A stretch of DNA of 64,000 nucleotides from JABDIP01 sp965250245 (GCA_965250245.1 OZ252296.1:3782001-3846000), one strand, 5' to 3'. Shown: positions 1 through 8,978, numbered from the stretch's first letter. The notes: generated by a model not told the origin, from the sequence alone. Numbers and translations: made by a program.

Positions 1-2
1 AC

Positions 3-737
3 GAGCGGGTCACCAAGCTGCCTCCGGCCGTCGTCAAGGCGCTGGAAGCATCGGACAGCCTGTCGGCGGAGATGATCCTGGACGACGAGACCCGGCTGAC
101 CCTGGCGCGGGAACTCCGCCTGACCGGCGACCGGGACCTGGAAGACATCCTAGGAAGCGACCTCTATGCCCGGGTGCTGGAGCGGACGCGTCTCATCGGC
201 GTGTTCGACGCCTCCTTGAGGACCCTGAAGCCCTGGGTGGTGATGGGCATCATCAGCCTGCCGCCGGAGGAGGTCGCGCGGGCGGCGACCGGCCACCTCA
301 ATGTCGACGAGACGCTCCAGAAGATGGCCAGCGACCGCGGCATTCCGTTGCACGCCCTGGAGACCGTGGCCGAACAGGCTGACGCGCTCGGCGGCATGCC
401 CGAGGCCGATCTGGTGGAGATCATCCGCGAGGGCGTGGCGATGCACGAGAACATCCACGCGCTGATCGATGAGTTGATCGGCTTCTACTTGGAGCAGGAT
501 CTCTCCGGGCTGCATGCGCGGACCATGGAGCTCTCCGCCGGCTATGGGGAGGAGCGTCTGGACCGGTTCATGGAGCGCATCCTGGACCGACGCAATTTCC
601 TGATGGCCGACCGGATGGCCGGCGTCCTGGCGGAGGGGCGGGCCTTCGTTGCCGTCGGCGCCATGCACCTGCCCGGGGAAAACGGTCTGCTGAACCTGCT
701 TGAACAGCGCGGACATGGTATTACCCGGGTCTATTGA
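3..737 (+). CDS. TraB/GumN family protein (5' partial)
   Basis: The reading frame is open from the first bases of the window, so the N-terminus lies outside; about 244 residues are visible. The end has the TraB/GumN signature: a VGAMHLPGENGLLNLL segment followed by a short hydrophobic strand, and upstream a block around NVDETLQKMA and LETVAEQ that is typical of the family. TraB/GumN proteins are thought to be metal-dependent hydrolases or proteases, usually exported, but the physiological substrate in bacteria is unknown. A signal peptide cannot be judged because the start is missing. The 3' end overlaps the next frame by up to 38 bases, suggesting coupled translation if that upstream start is used. 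Confidence 0.85.
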   Translation, partial: ERVTKLPPAVVKALEASDSLSAEMILDDETRLTLARELRLTGDRDLEDILGSDLYARVLERTRLIGVFDASLRTLKPWVVMGIISLPPEEVARAATGHLNVDETLQKMASDRGIPLHALETVAEQADALGGMPEADLVEIIREGVAMHENIHALIDELIGFYLEQDLSGLHARTMELSAGYGEERLDRFMERILDRRNFLMADRMAGVLAEGRAFVAVGAMHLPGENGLLNLLEQRGHGITRVY

Positions 738-1326
738 CGATTCGGCAGGCGGCGGGCGCGGCCCGCGACGCCTGGGGCAGGCATCGATCTTGGCCAGCAC
801 CGCGGAGCTTGATGAGCGCGAGGCGATCGACCGGGCGATCGCCGATTTCGACGGCCGGCACGTCGCCGCGCTGGAACCGGTCGCGACGCGCCTTCAGCCG
901 TCGGATTCGAGCCTGCGCGATCTGGTGGCGAAATGCCTGTCCGGAACCCCGGCGGAGCAGGTTGCGGCAAGCTGGATCCTGCGCCGGGTGCTGGAGCGCG
1001 GCGCAAGGCCGCCGCCCGGGACCCTGGACCGGCTGATCGCCGGGATGGGGCGCATCGCCGGCTGGGAGACGCAGCTTCACCTGGCGCAGTCCTTCCAGTG
1101 GCTGGAACCGAACGAGGCCCAGGCGCTCAACGCCGCGCGCACGCTGATCGACTGGTTCGGATCGGAGAAACCCTTCCTGCGCGCCTGGTCCTGTGACGCA
1201 CTCTGGCGGCTCGGGCTGCGGCATGGCTGCCTGGCGGCGGAGGCAGGACGGGTCGCGGCATTGGCCGAGGGCGATCCGGCCGCCTCGGTCCGGGCCCGGG
1301 CCCGCAACCTGCCGCAGGCGCTCTAG
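700..1326 (+). CDS. Hypothetical HEAT-repeat-like protein
   Basis: I do not recognise a named family. The predicted protein is helical and rich in Ala, Leu and Arg, with helix pairs resembling degenerate HEAT repeats (for example the segments around AASWILRRVLERG and LRAWSCDALWRLG). The frame opens at 700 inside the TraB/GumN gene. The first 30 residues are low in complexity and do not look like conserved protein, so the true start may be the in-frame TTG at 790. It ends three bases before the psuK start and could be co-transcribed with the pseudouridine genes. No catalytic motif or signal peptide is visible. The coding assignment rests on codon bias and tight packing. Confidence 0.55.
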   Translation: MNSADMVLPGSIDDSAGGGRGPRRLGQASILASTAELDEREAIDRAIADFDGRHVAALEPVATRLQPSDSSLRDLVAKCLSGTPAEQVAASWILRRVLERGARPPPGTLDRLIAGMGRIAGWETQLHLAQSFQWLEPNEAQALNAARTLIDWFGSEKPFLRAWSCDALWRLGLRHGCLAAEAGRVAALAEGDPAASVRARARNLPQAL

Positions 1327-1328
1327 CC

Positions 1329-2264
1329 GTGGCCGCCGGGACCGCCGGCATCGCCTGTTTCGGCGCCGCCCATATCGACCGCCACGCCCGCGCCCCGAAT
1401 GCGGTGGTGCTGGGCACCTCCAATCCTGTCGCGGTGTCCACCGCGCTCGGCGGCGTCGCGCGTAACGTGGCGGAATCCCTGGCGCGGCTCGGATGCCCGG
1501 TGGCGCTGGTCAGCCGCGTCGGCGGCGATGTCGACGGCGACCGCGTGGTCTCGATGATGACCGGGCTCGGCGTGGTCATGGACGGCACCGGCCATTCCAC
1601 GGAGGCCGCGACGGCCGGATACACGGCCCTGGTCGGCCCGGACGGCGATCTGTGCGTCGGCATGGCCGATATGGGCGTCTATGACGAGCTCACGCCGGCA
1701 GTGCTGGGCCCCGTGCTGCCGCGGCTCGAGGACCACGGGATCTGGTTCGCCGATTGCAACCTGCCCTCGGCGTCCCTCGCCTTGCTGCGCGACCGGAAGC
1801 CATCGGGGACCCTGCTGGCGATCGATGCCGTATCCGTCGCCAAATCCGAGCGGCTGGGCGACCGGTTCGACGGCATCGACCTGCTGTTCGGTAACCGGGA
1901 CGAGGCCGCGGTGCTGGCCGGCGCTGCGATGCCGCCCTTCGACATGGCAACGGCGATGCGGGACCGCGGCGCCGTGGCGGCGCTTGTCAGCCTGGCCAGC
2001 GAGGGCGTCGTGCTGGCCGACGCGAACGGATGCACCGCGCTCGGGGCTCCGACGGTGACCGTCCGCGACGTCACCGGTGCCGGGGACGGTCTCGTCGCCG
2101 GCACGCTCTGCGGTCTGTCCGAAGGCCGGCCGCTTGCCGATTGTGTCCGGCTGGGGATCGCCGCGGCGGCCCTGTCCCTGGAGGACGACCGCGCGGTCAG
2201 CGACCGGCTGGCGGCGCCGACGCTGCTGGACCGCGCCGGGCTTCAGCCCCTGACTGCCCCCTGA
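1329..2264 (+). CDS. psuK: PfkB-family pseudouridine kinase
   Basis: A PfkB/ribokinase-fold sugar kinase of 311 residues starting with GTG. The N-terminal part carries the glycine-rich substrate region (GGVARNVAESLARLG), and the C-terminal signature DVTGAGDGLVAG supplies the anion hole and the catalytic Asp. The assignment to pseudouridine kinase, which phosphorylates pseudouridine to pseudouridine 5'-phosphate, comes from the next gene, psuG, 20 bases downstream on the same strand; this pair is the standard pseudouridine degradation module. No transporter is adjacent. Another nucleoside or sugar kinase is possible on sequence alone, but the pairing makes PsuK much more likely. Confidence 0.86.
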   Translation: MAAGTAGIACFGAAHIDRHARAPNAVVLGTSNPVAVSTALGGVARNVAESLARLGCPVALVSRVGGDVDGDRVVSMMTGLGVVMDGTGHSTEAATAGYTALVGPDGDLCVGMADMGVYDELTPAVLGPVLPRLEDHGIWFADCNLPSASLALLRDRKPSGTLLAIDAVSVAKSERLGDRFDGIDLLFGNRDEAAVLAGAAMPPFDMATAMRDRGAVAALVSLASEGVVLADANGCTALGAPTVTVRDVTGAGDGLVAGTLCGLSEGRPLADCVRLGIAAAALSLEDDRAVSDRLAAPTLLDRAGLQPLTAP

Positions 2265-2284
2265 GAACGCACGGGTCGCTGCCC

Positions 2285-3217
2285 ATGAGCCTGGACTCCC
2301 ATCTCTCCATCGCGCCGGAGGTCGCCGATGCGCTGGCGGACCGACGCCCGGTCGTGGCGCTGGAGTCGACCATCATCGCCCATGGCATGCCGCATCCCAG
2401 GAACCTGGAGACGGCGCAGGCGGTCGAGGCGATCATCCGCGCGGAAGGCGCCGTGCCGGCGACAATTGCAGTGCTGGACGGGCGCATCCGGATCGGCCTG
2501 GACGACGCCGCGCTGGAGCGCCTGGCCACAGCCCCGGATGTCGCGAAGCTGAGCCGGCGGGACATGTCGGTCGCGCTCGCCGAGGGCCGCGATGGTGCCA
2601 CCACGGTCGCGGCGACCATGCTGTGCGCGCATCTGGCCGGCATCGGCCTCTTCGTCACCGGCGGCATCGGCGGGGTGCATCGCGGTGCGGAGACCAGTTT
2701 CGACGTCTCCGCCGATCTGGAGGAGTTGGCGCGCACCCCGGTCGCGGTGGTCTGCGCCGGCGCCAAGGCGATCCTCGACCTGCCCAAGACCCTGGAATAC
2801 CTGGAGACTCGGGGCGTGCCGGTGATCGGTCTGGGCACCGGCCTGTTCCCCGCCTTCTATTGCCGATCGAGCGGTCTCGCCCTCGACCATCGCTGCGATT
2901 CGCCGGATCAGGTGGCAGCGATCATCGCCATGCAGCGGGCGATTCCGGGCGCCGGAGGGCTGCTCGTCGCCAACCCAATCCCCGAGGATTCCGCACTGGA
3001 TCGCGGCGAGGTCGACGCCGCCATCGATCAGGCCATCGCGGAGGCCGAGGACCAGGCTATCGGCGGCAAGGAGGTCACGCCGTTCCTGCTGACGCGCGTC
3101 GCGGAGATCACCGGCGGCCGCAGCCTGAACGCCAACATCGCCCTGGTCGAGCACAACGCCCGCCAGGGCGCCCGCATCGCCGCGGCTTTGGCGGCCCTCA
3201 CGCAAGCGCCGTCGTAA
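2285..3217 (+). CDS. psuG: Pseudouridine-5'-phosphate glycosidase
   Basis: A 310-residue IndA/YeiN-type enzyme that reversibly cleaves the C-C glycosidic bond of pseudouridine 5'-phosphate to uracil and ribose 5-phosphate. Family blocks are plain: VALESTIIAHGMPHPRN near the N-terminus, VTGGIGGVHRGAE, VCAGAKAILDLPKTLEYLET, the GLGTGLFPAFY segment, and a C-terminal GRSLNANIALVEHNA block with the conserved Asn. The ATG at 2285 gives the usual family length; the frame remains open upstream inside psuK but that part has no homology. It is convergent with the dehalogenase gene, their 3' ends overlapping by 20 bases. Confidence 0.95.
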   Translation: MSLDSHLSIAPEVADALADRRPVVALESTIIAHGMPHPRNLETAQAVEAIIRAEGAVPATIAVLDGRIRIGLDDAALERLATAPDVAKLSRRDMSVALAEGRDGATTVAATMLCAHLAGIGLFVTGGIGGVHRGAETSFDVSADLEELARTPVAVVCAGAKAILDLPKTLEYLETRGVPVIGLGTGLFPAFYCRSSGLALDHRCDSPDQVAAIIAMQRAIPGAGGLLVANPIPEDSALDRGEVDAAIDQAIAEAEDQAIGGKEVTPFLLTRVAEITGGRSLNANIALVEHNARQGARIAAALAALTQAPS

Positions 3218-4079
3218 TCCAGTCCTTCAGCGCCGCGCCGATCTCGTCAGGCGAATCCTCCTGGATGAAATGCACGCCCGGCACGGTGACCTCGGTCAGG
3301 TGCTGCCAACTGCGCACGAAGTCGCGGGCGCCGCCGCGGATCAGCGCCCCCGGCTCGGCATTCACGAACAGCTTGGGAAACGGCGCTCCGGGCAGCCAGG
3401 CCGCATAGGCGGAGACGATCTCGTTCACGTCCGCCGGCTCACCGGCGATCGGGATCTGGCGCGGCCAGGTCAGGGTCGGCCGCCGTGACTCGCCCGGCTC
3501 CAGGAACGGCCGCCGGTATTCGGCCATCTCCTCCTCGGTCAGGGTGCGCATGATCGCGCCGGGCAGCACCTGCTCCACGAAGACATTGTTCTGCAGCACC
3601 ATCTCCTCTCCGGCCGGCGAGCGGAAGCCCTCGAAGACCGGGCGCACAGGCTGCGGGAAATCGTCCCAGCTCGGCACCGGACCAACGATGCCCTCCATCA
3701 GCGCGATGCCGCGGACGCGCTCCGGGTTGCGATGAGCCCAATGGAAGCCGAGCGCCGATCCCCAGTCATGGATGACGAAGGTGATCTTTTCCTCCGTCCC
3801 GACCACCGCATCCAGGAACCCGTCGAGGTAATGCCGGTGATCGACGAAGGTGTAGCGGTCCGGCCCGGAGTCCGGGAGCTTGTCGGAATCGCCCATGCCG
3901 ACAAGGTCCGGCGCGATTGCCCGTCCGAGGCCGGCGACATGCGGCATGATGTTTCGCCACAGATAGGACGAGGTCGGGTTGCCGTGCAGGAAGACGATCG
4001 GCGCACCGGAGCCCTCGTCGCGATAGGCCATGCCGATGCCGTCGATCTCAACGCGTTTCTTCACAGTGTTCCCGGCCAT
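3198..4079 (-). CDS. dhaA: Haloalkane dehalogenase (alpha/beta hydrolase)
   Basis: A 293-residue alpha/beta hydrolase closely resembling the DhaA/LinB branch of haloalkane dehalogenases, which hydrolyse carbon-halogen bonds to alcohol plus halide. The full catalytic set is visible: nucleophile D105 within VIHDWGSALG, halide-binding W106 and N34 (LHGNPTSSYLWRN), acid E129 (ALMEGIVG) and base H270 (GVHFIQEDSPDE). The ATG at 4079 is preferred over an in-frame GTG at 4103 because GAGGAG lies seven bases upstream of it. No signal peptide, so probably cytoplasmic. It may share a transcript with the VOC protein gene 37 bases upstream. Real substrates cannot be read from sequence, and such enzymes occur in non-degrading marine bacteria. 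Confidence 0.9.
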   Translation of the reverse strand: MAGNTVKKRVEIDGIGMAYRDEGSGAPIVFLHGNPTSSYLWRNIMPHVAGLGRAIAPDLVGMGDSDKLPDSGPDRYTFVDHRHYLDGFLDAVVGTEEKITFVIHDWGSALGFHWAHRNPERVRGIALMEGIVGPVPSWDDFPQPVRPVFEGFRSPAGEEMVLQNNVFVEQVLPGAIMRTLTEEEMAEYRRPFLEPGESRRPTLTWPRQIPIAGEPADVNEIVSAYAAWLPGAPFPKLFVNAEPGALIRGGARDFVRSWQHLTEVTVPGVHFIQEDSPDEIGAALKDWITTALA

Positions 4080-4116
4080 CTCCGGCTCCTCGCCCGATTG
4101 CACGATATGGCGGCGT

Positions 4117-4575
4117 TCAGCCGAAGAACTGCTCCACCGCCTTTTTCATCTCTTCCTCGGAGGGCTGGCGCGTCTGCGTCGAGACCGACCAGTCATGTCC
4201 GAACGGGTCCTGCAGCTTGCCGAACCGCGCGCCCCAGAACATGTCCGCCACGGGCATGGTCACCGTCGCGCCGGCGGCGACCGCCCGCGCGACCGTCGCG
4301 TCGGCATCCTGGACCTCCAGATGCAGCGTCACGCCGGTGCCGCCCAGCACGTCGGGCGTGCGGCCCTTGCCGTCATTCATCTCCGGGAAATCATCGGCCA
4401 GGAACAGCGTGCCGCCGTTCAGCCGCAGCGCCGCGTGGATCACCTTGCCGCCGTCCGGCGTCGACATCCTCTGCAGCTCCTCGGCCCCGAAGGCCTCGAC
4501 ATAGAACGCGATTGCGCCGGCCGCGTCGGAAACGACGAGGTAGGGCACAACGCCAGCCGATTGCGTGTCCGCCAT
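4117..4575 (-). CDS. VOC family protein (PhnB/glyoxalase-like)
   Basis: A 152-residue protein of the vicinal oxygen chelate superfamily, PhnB-like subgroup. It shows the two-module pattern: VVPYLVVSDAAGAIAFYVEAFGAEE, then LRLNGGTLFLADDFPEM, then VTLHLEVQDADATVARAVAAGATV and FWGARFGKLQDPFGHDWSV. PhnB-like proteins have a glyoxalase fold but no firm enzymatic role; some were named for resistance or phosphonate contexts without proof. The start at 4575 (MADTQSAG) is chosen because residues further upstream are not family-like. It lies directly upstream of the dehalogenase gene on the same strand and may be co-transcribed. Confidence 0.85.
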   Translation of the reverse strand: MADTQSAGVVPYLVVSDAAGAIAFYVEAFGAEELQRMSTPDGGKVIHAALRLNGGTLFLADDFPEMNDGKGRTPDVLGGTGVTLHLEVQDADATVARAVAAGATVTMPVADMFWGARFGKLQDPFGHDWSVSTQTRQPSEEEMKKAVEQFFG

Positions 4576-4773
4576 ATCAAGCCCCCCAGTGAGTGTGCCA
4601 TCCGCAACGTTAGGGCGGCGGATGGCGGCTGGCCAGCACACCGGATGCGCGACGCCGACACAAATCGGTGATCGGCCGCGGCGGGAACGGCCGACCCGGC
4701 AACCGTTCAGGAACCAAACCTTGTCCGTAGCGGTGTTTCAGCCCGGCCTGCCGTGCCGTGGGCCAGTCGCCCG

Positions 4774-5538
4774 TCACAGCACCGGCACGACGCGCCGGAC
4801 GATCACCGCCGCCTGCCCGGCCGTTTCGTGCAGGAAGGCCGGGAAGTCCATGTGACTGTCCTCGCCGGCGAGATCGCTCAAGGCCCGCACGACGACGACC
4901 GGCGCGCGGAAACGCTCCGCCACCTGCGCCAGCGCGGCGCCCTCCATCTCCACCGCCAGGCCGCCGAACCGGCGGTGCAGACGGTCACGGGTTTCCGCGC
5001 AGTTCAGGAACGTGTCGCCGGTCAGGACGGTTCCGAAATGCAGCCGCGGCGCCCGCGCCGCACCGCCCGTTGCCGCGGCGCTGATGGCCGGAAGCCCGAC
5101 ATCGGCCAGCGCCGCCTTGAGCCGCGCCGCAAGGCCCTCGTCCAGGGCGTAGCCGAAATCCTCGGGAAACCCCGGAAGCGGCGGCACGCCCGGCTGATAG
5201 GGCTTGATGGACCGATCGATCAGGGCGCCGTAGTCATGGCAGACCAGCCTGTCCGCGACGACCACATCCCCGACCCCCAGCGCCGGGTCGAGCCCCCCCG
5301 CCACGCCGGAGAACAGCAGCGCGCGGCAGCCGAATTCCCGCAGCAGCAGGGTCGCGACCAGCGCGGCGTTGACCTTGCCGATGCCAGCCTCGACCGCGAC
5401 CACCGAATGGCCATCCAGCGCACCGCATTGGAAGGTCAGGCCGGAAATGTCGACCCGGCGCTCTTCGGCGAAATGCGCGCCGAAATGCGCCAGTTCCTCG
5501 GGGATCGCGGAGATCAGGCCGATGGGGGCGTCGGGCAT
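4774..5538 (-). CDS. mtnN: 5'-methylthioadenosine/S-adenosylhomocysteine nucleosidase
   Basis: A 254-residue purine/uridine-phosphorylase-fold nucleosidase (Pfs/MTAN). Visible family motifs are GLISAIPEELAHF at the N-terminus, VVAVEAGIGKVNAALV, LLFSGVAGGLDP, the substrate-binding VEMEGAALAQVAE and the catalytic-Asp segment VRALSDLAGED. The enzyme hydrolyses methylthioadenosine and S-adenosylhomocysteine to adenine plus the thio-sugar, clearing inhibitory by-products of SAM use. The protein is cytoplasmic. It is divergent from the helicase gene across 127 bases. A futalosine hydrolase is a possible alternative in this fold, but the VEMEGAA and SDLA motifs and the length fit MTAN. Confidence 0.9.
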   Translation of the reverse strand: MPDAPIGLISAIPEELAHFGAHFAEERRVDISGLTFQCGALDGHSVVAVEAGIGKVNAALVATLLLREFGCRALLFSGVAGGLDPALGVGDVVVADRLVCHDYGALIDRSIKPYQPGVPPLPGFPEDFGYALDEGLAARLKAALADVGLPAISAAATGGAARAPRLHFGTVLTGDTFLNCAETRDRLHRRFGGLAVEMEGAALAQVAERFRAPVVVVRALSDLAGEDSHMDFPAFLHETAGQAAVIVRRVVPVL

Positions 5539-5665
5539 GGCGTCGGACCGGTTCGTTTGGGAGCAGGCATCCTAGCGCGCCGTGCCAGGCCTTGGGAGAC
5601 AGCCTCGACGGCCGGCGGCACGATGACCGGTTCCGGCGCCGGATGTTCTTGTTATAGTCCCTCGT

Positions 5666-8152
5666 ATGAGCGCCTTGCCCGCCCCGCGCGACGACCTGTT
5701 GCCGAGCCTGTTCCACGAATGGTTCGCGCAGCGCGGCTGGACGCCACACCGGCATCAGGTGGAGATGGTCGCGGCCGCCGAGGCCGGAGAGAACGCCCTG
5801 CTGATCGCGCCGACCGGCGGCGGCAAGACCCTGGCCGGCTTCCTGCCCAGCCTGATCGAGCTGGCCGAGCGGCCGCGCCCCGGATGGGGCCGGTCGAGCC
5901 TGCATACCCTCTACATCTCGCCGCTGAAGGCGCTCGCGGTCGACATCCACCGCAATCTGGAGGCGCCGATCGCCGAGATGCGGCTGCCGATCCGGCACGA
6001 GACCCGCACCGGCGACACCCCGCAGGACCGACGCGAGCGCCAGCGCCGGCATCCGCCGCACCTGCTGATGACGACGCCGGAGAGCCTGGCGCTGATGCTG
6101 TCCTACACCGACGCGGCGCGCATGTTCCGCGGCCTGCGTTGCGTCGTCGTGGACGAGCTGCATGCGCTGGCCGGCACCAAGCGCGGCGACCTGCTCGCGC
6201 TGGGCCTCGCGCGGCTGCGTTCGCTCGCGCCGGATTGCCGGACCGTCGGGTTGTCCGCCACCGTCGCCCATCCCGACGCCCTGACCGCCTGGCTGTCGCG
6301 CTCGGGCGGCGGCAGCGACGTGCGCACGGTCACCGGCCCGCCCGGCCTGCAGCCACGGATCGACATCCTGGAAACCCGCGAGCGTCTGCCCTGGTCCGGG
6401 CACATGGCGGTGCACGCCATCGCCGAGGTCTATCAGCACATCCGCGAGGCCGGCACCACCGTGGTCTTCGTCAACACCCGCGCCCAGGCCGAATTGGTGT
6501 TCCAGGAGCTGTGGCGGCTGAACGAGGACACGCTGCCGATCGCCATGCACCATGGCAGCCTGGCGCGGGAGCAGCGGCGCAAGGTCGAGGCGGCCATGGC
6601 GCGCGGCGCCCTGCGCGCCGTCGTCGCCACCTCGTCCCTGGACCTCGGCATCGACTGGGCCGAGGTCGATCTGGTGGTGCAGGTCGGCGCGCCCAAGGGC
6701 GTCAGCCGCTTGCTGCAGCGCATCGGCCGCTCCAACCACCGGCTCGACCAGCCTTCCCGGGCGCTGCTGGTGCCCGCCAACCGGTTCGAGGTGCTGGAAT
6801 GCCGCGCCGCCATCGACGGTGTGCGGGAGATGACGCTGGACGGCGACCCGCCGGCGCCGGGCGGGCTCGACGTGCTGGCCCAACACCTCATCGGCCTGTC
6901 CTGCTCCGCCGCCTTCGATGCCGACGCGATGTACCTGGAGGTCACCTCGGCCGCGCCCTATGCCGGCCTGCCGCGCAAGGATTTCGACGACGTGCTGGAT
7001 TTCGTCGCGACCGGCGGCTACGCGCTGGGCGGCTATGAGCGCTTCCGCCGTCTGCGACGCGACAAGGAAGGCCGCTGGCGCATCGCCAACCCGACCTTCG
7101 CCCGCCAGTACCGCATGAATGTCGGCACAATCGTCGAGGCAGTGACGCTGAAGGTGAAGGTGCGGCGCGGCCCGGTGCTGGGCGAGGTCGAGGAGTATTT
7201 CGCCAACAGCCTGGTGCCCGGCGACACCTTCGTGTTCGCCGGCCAGTTCTTGCGCTACGAGGAGATGCGCGAGAACACCATCCTGTGCCGGCGCGGCGGC
7301 ACCGGCGAGCCAAAGGTCGCGGTCTATGGCGGCGGCCGCATGCCGCTCTCCACCCATCTCGCCGACCGGGTCCGGGTGATGCTGGAGCAGCCGGGCAACT
7401 GGGGGCCGCTGCCCGAGGCGGTGCAGGAGTGGCTGCGCCTGCAGCGCTATCGCTCTGTGATGCCGCGGCGCGACAACCTGCTGGTGGAGACCTTCCCGCG
7501 CGGCGGCAAGATGTTCATGGTCGCCTACACCTTCGAAGGCCGCAATGCGCATCAGACGCTGGGCATGCTGCTGACCCGGCGCATGGAACGCGCCGGGCTC
7601 GGTCCGCTCGGCTTCGTCGCCACCGATTATGTGATCGCGATCTGGAGCCTGGAACGGCCGGACGACATCGACCAGCTCTTTGCCGAGGACATGCTGGGCG
7701 ACGATCTGGAGGCCTGGATGGACGAATCCAGCCTGATGAAGCGCACCTTCCGCCAGGTCGCCATCATCGCCGGGCTAATCGAGCGCCGGAGCCCCGGCCA
7801 GGAGAAGACCAGCCGCCAGATCAGCGTCAACTCCGACCTGATCTTCGACGTCTTGCGTGCCCATGAGCCCGACCATGTCCTCCTGCGCGCCACCCGGATG
7901 AGCGCCGCCCGCGGCCTGACCGACATCGAGCGGGTTGGCGCCCTGCTGAAGCGCGCCAAGGGCCGCATCCACCATCGCCGGCTGGACCGCATCTCGCCGC
8001 TGGCGGTGCCCGTGCTGTTGGAGATCGGCCGCGAGCAGGTCCATGGCGGCGCCATGGACCAACTGCTGTACGAGACCGAGGAATCGCTGGTCGCCGAGGC
8101 GATGCCGGAGCTCGATGCGGGAGGAGCGCCGCAATCCGCACTACCTTTGTGA
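5666..8152 (+). CDS. Ligase-associated DEXH-box DNA helicase (Lhr-like)
   Basis: An 828-residue superfamily 2 helicase. Walker A is APTGGGKTLAGF (K54), motif II is DELH at 163-166, the SAT motif lies in VGLSATVAHP, and the second RecA lobe holds TSSLDLGIDWAEVDLVVQ and LQRIGRSNHR. The C-terminal DEAD-associated domain follows. This is the helicase of the ligase-associated DNA-damage-response cassette, normally found with pdeM, an ATP-dependent ligase and an exonuclease. Here only pdeM follows, 93 bases downstream, so ligase and exonuclease must be elsewhere or absent. A TATAGT at 5653-5658 could be a -10 element that would give a nearly leaderless mRNA; no clear -35 is seen. Confidence 0.92.
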   Translation: MSALPAPRDDLLPSLFHEWFAQRGWTPHRHQVEMVAAAEAGENALLIAPTGGGKTLAGFLPSLIELAERPRPGWGRSSLHTLYISPLKALAVDIHRNLEAPIAEMRLPIRHETRTGDTPQDRRERQRRHPPHLLMTTPESLALMLSYTDAARMFRGLRCVVVDELHALAGTKRGDLLALGLARLRSLAPDCRTVGLSATVAHPDALTAWLSRSGGGSDVRTVTGPPGLQPRIDILETRERLPWSGHMAVHAIAEVYQHIREAGTTVVFVNTRAQAELVFQELWRLNEDTLPIAMHHGSLAREQRRKVEAAMARGALRAVVATSSLDLGIDWAEVDLVVQVGAPKGVSRLLQRIGRSNHRLDQPSRALLVPANRFEVLECRAAIDGVREMTLDGDPPAPGGLDVLAQHLIGLSCSAAFDADAMYLEVTSAAPYAGLPRKDFDDVLDFVATGGYALGGYERFRRLRRDKEGRWRIANPTFARQYRMNVGTIVEAVTLKVKVRRGPVLGEVEEYFANSLVPGDTFVFAGQFLRYEEMRENTILCRRGGTGEPKVAVYGGGRMPLSTHLADRVRVMLEQPGNWGPLPEAVQEWLRLQRYRSVMPRRDNLLVETFPRGGKMFMVAYTFEGRNAHQTLGMLLTRRMERAGLGPLGFVATDYVIAIWSLERPDDIDQLFAEDMLGDDLEAWMDESSLMKRTFRQVAIIAGLIERRSPGQEKTSRQISVNSDLIFDVLRAHEPDHVLLRATRMSAARGLTDIERVGALLKRAKGRIHHRRLDRISPLAVPVLLEIGREQVHGGAMDQLLYETEESLVAEAMPELDAGGAPQSALPL

Positions 8153-8245
8153 CGGGTTGCGAATCTTCCGCGCTTCCTGTTCCCTCGGCCGGCCAAGCCT
8201 CGGAGACCCATCATCGCTTCCAGTCGCTCCCACACCCAGCGGTCC

Positions 8246-8905
8246 TTGACCGTCAACGGCGTCGACCTGATCGCCGATCTGAGCGGCGTGCTCTGGTGGC
8301 CGGCACGGCGGACGCTTGTCGTCTCCGACCTGCATCTGGAGAAGGGCTCGGGATTCGCCGCCAGGGGCGCGCTCATCCCGCCCTATGACACGGCGTCGAC
8401 TCTCTCGAGACTCTCCGCCGCGATCGACCGTCTGGACCCGCAGTGCGTGATCTGCCTCGGCGACAGCTTCCATGACGGCGGGGCGGCGGCGCGGCTGTCC
8501 AGGGCGGATTCGATCACCCTGGCCGGGCTGACCGGGCCGCGCGACTGGATCTGGATTGCCGGCAACCACGACCCCGAGCCGCCGGCCGAATGGGGCGGGC
8601 ACGTCAGAGAAGAGTTGGTCGATGGCGCTCTCGTGTTCCGGCACCAGGCGCGGCCGGGCGCCGTCGGCGAGCTGTCCGGCCATTTCCACCCGAAGGCGTC
8701 GGTGAGCACCCGGGCCCGCCGAATCACCGCCCGCTGCTTCGTCGGCGACGGGCAGCGGCTGATCCTGCCGGCCTTCGGCGCCTATACGGGCGGTCTCGAC
8801 GTGCTGAACCCGGCCATCAGCAGCCTGCTCGACCGGGGATTCCACGTGCATCTGCTCGGCCGCTCGCGCCTCCACAGCCTGCCCCGCCGCGGCCTCGCCC
8901 ATTGA
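8246..8905 (+). CDS. pdeM: Ligase-associated DNA-damage-response endonuclease PdeM
   Basis: A 219-residue calcineurin-like metallophosphoesterase. The metal ligands appear in order: SDLHLEKG (DxH), CLGDSFHDGG (GDxxHD), IAGNHDPE (GNHD) and ELSGHFHPKAS (GHxH), with the family RCFVGDGQRLILPAFGAYTGG block near the C-terminus. PdeM is the nuclease partner of the preceding helicase in DNA repair. There is no ATG or GTG in frame between the helicase stop (8152) and the conserved LTVNG region; the TTG at 8246 is the only usual alternative start. The first conserved block begins directly after it, supporting this choice. Confidence 0.9.
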   Translation: MTVNGVDLIADLSGVLWWPARRTLVVSDLHLEKGSGFAARGALIPPYDTASTLSRLSAAIDRLDPQCVICLGDSFHDGGAAARLSRADSITLAGLTGPRDWIWIAGNHDPEPPAEWGGHVREELVDGALVFRHQARPGAVGELSGHFHPKASVSTRARRITARCFVGDGQRLILPAFGAYTGGLDVLNPAISSLLDRGFHVHLLGRSRLHSLPRRGLAH

Positions 8906-8948
8906 TCCGGGCCGCCACGGCAACCCAACAATTCGCAGGTTTTCCTGG

Positions 8949-8978
8949 TGATCCGCCGGCGTGTTTGGCGCGTAGACA
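8949..8978 (+). promoter_or_regulatory. Candidate RpoE/ChrR-type (ECF11) promoter
   Basis: TGATCC at 8949-8954 is followed by an 18-base spacer and TAGACA at 8973-8978. This matches the Rhodobacter RpoE consensus as I know it (TGATCC, 18 bases, TAAGA-like) in both hexamer identity and spacing. It lies about 180 bases upstream of phrB, in a 242-base gap with no other gene. The downstream genes are homologues of the known RpoE-ChrR singlet-oxygen regulon, which supports function. No rpoE or chrR gene is in the window. The rest of the gap (8906-9147) shows nothing else I recognise. Confidence 0.6.

Noticed and set aside
5630..5660. Alphaproteobacterial LexA box (GTTC-N7-GTTC) upstream of the ligase-associated helicase
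   Set aside because: GTTC occurs at 5630 and 5645, but the spacing is 11 bases, not seven, so it does not fit.
4753..7038. Very long open frames opposite to or overlapping mtnN and the helicase gene
   Set aside because: Shadow frames caused by high GC codon bias; low-complexity Arg/Pro/Gly-rich translations with no domains. Similar shadows opposite the PEPC-like gene (21052-23481) and across the Cfa/MFS genes (13098-15398) were also discarded.
8903..8926. TGATCC at 8903 as an ECF promoter for phrB
   Set aside because: The first TGATCC contains the pdeM stop codon and has no TA-rich hexamer 18 bases downstream; the copy at 8949 does.
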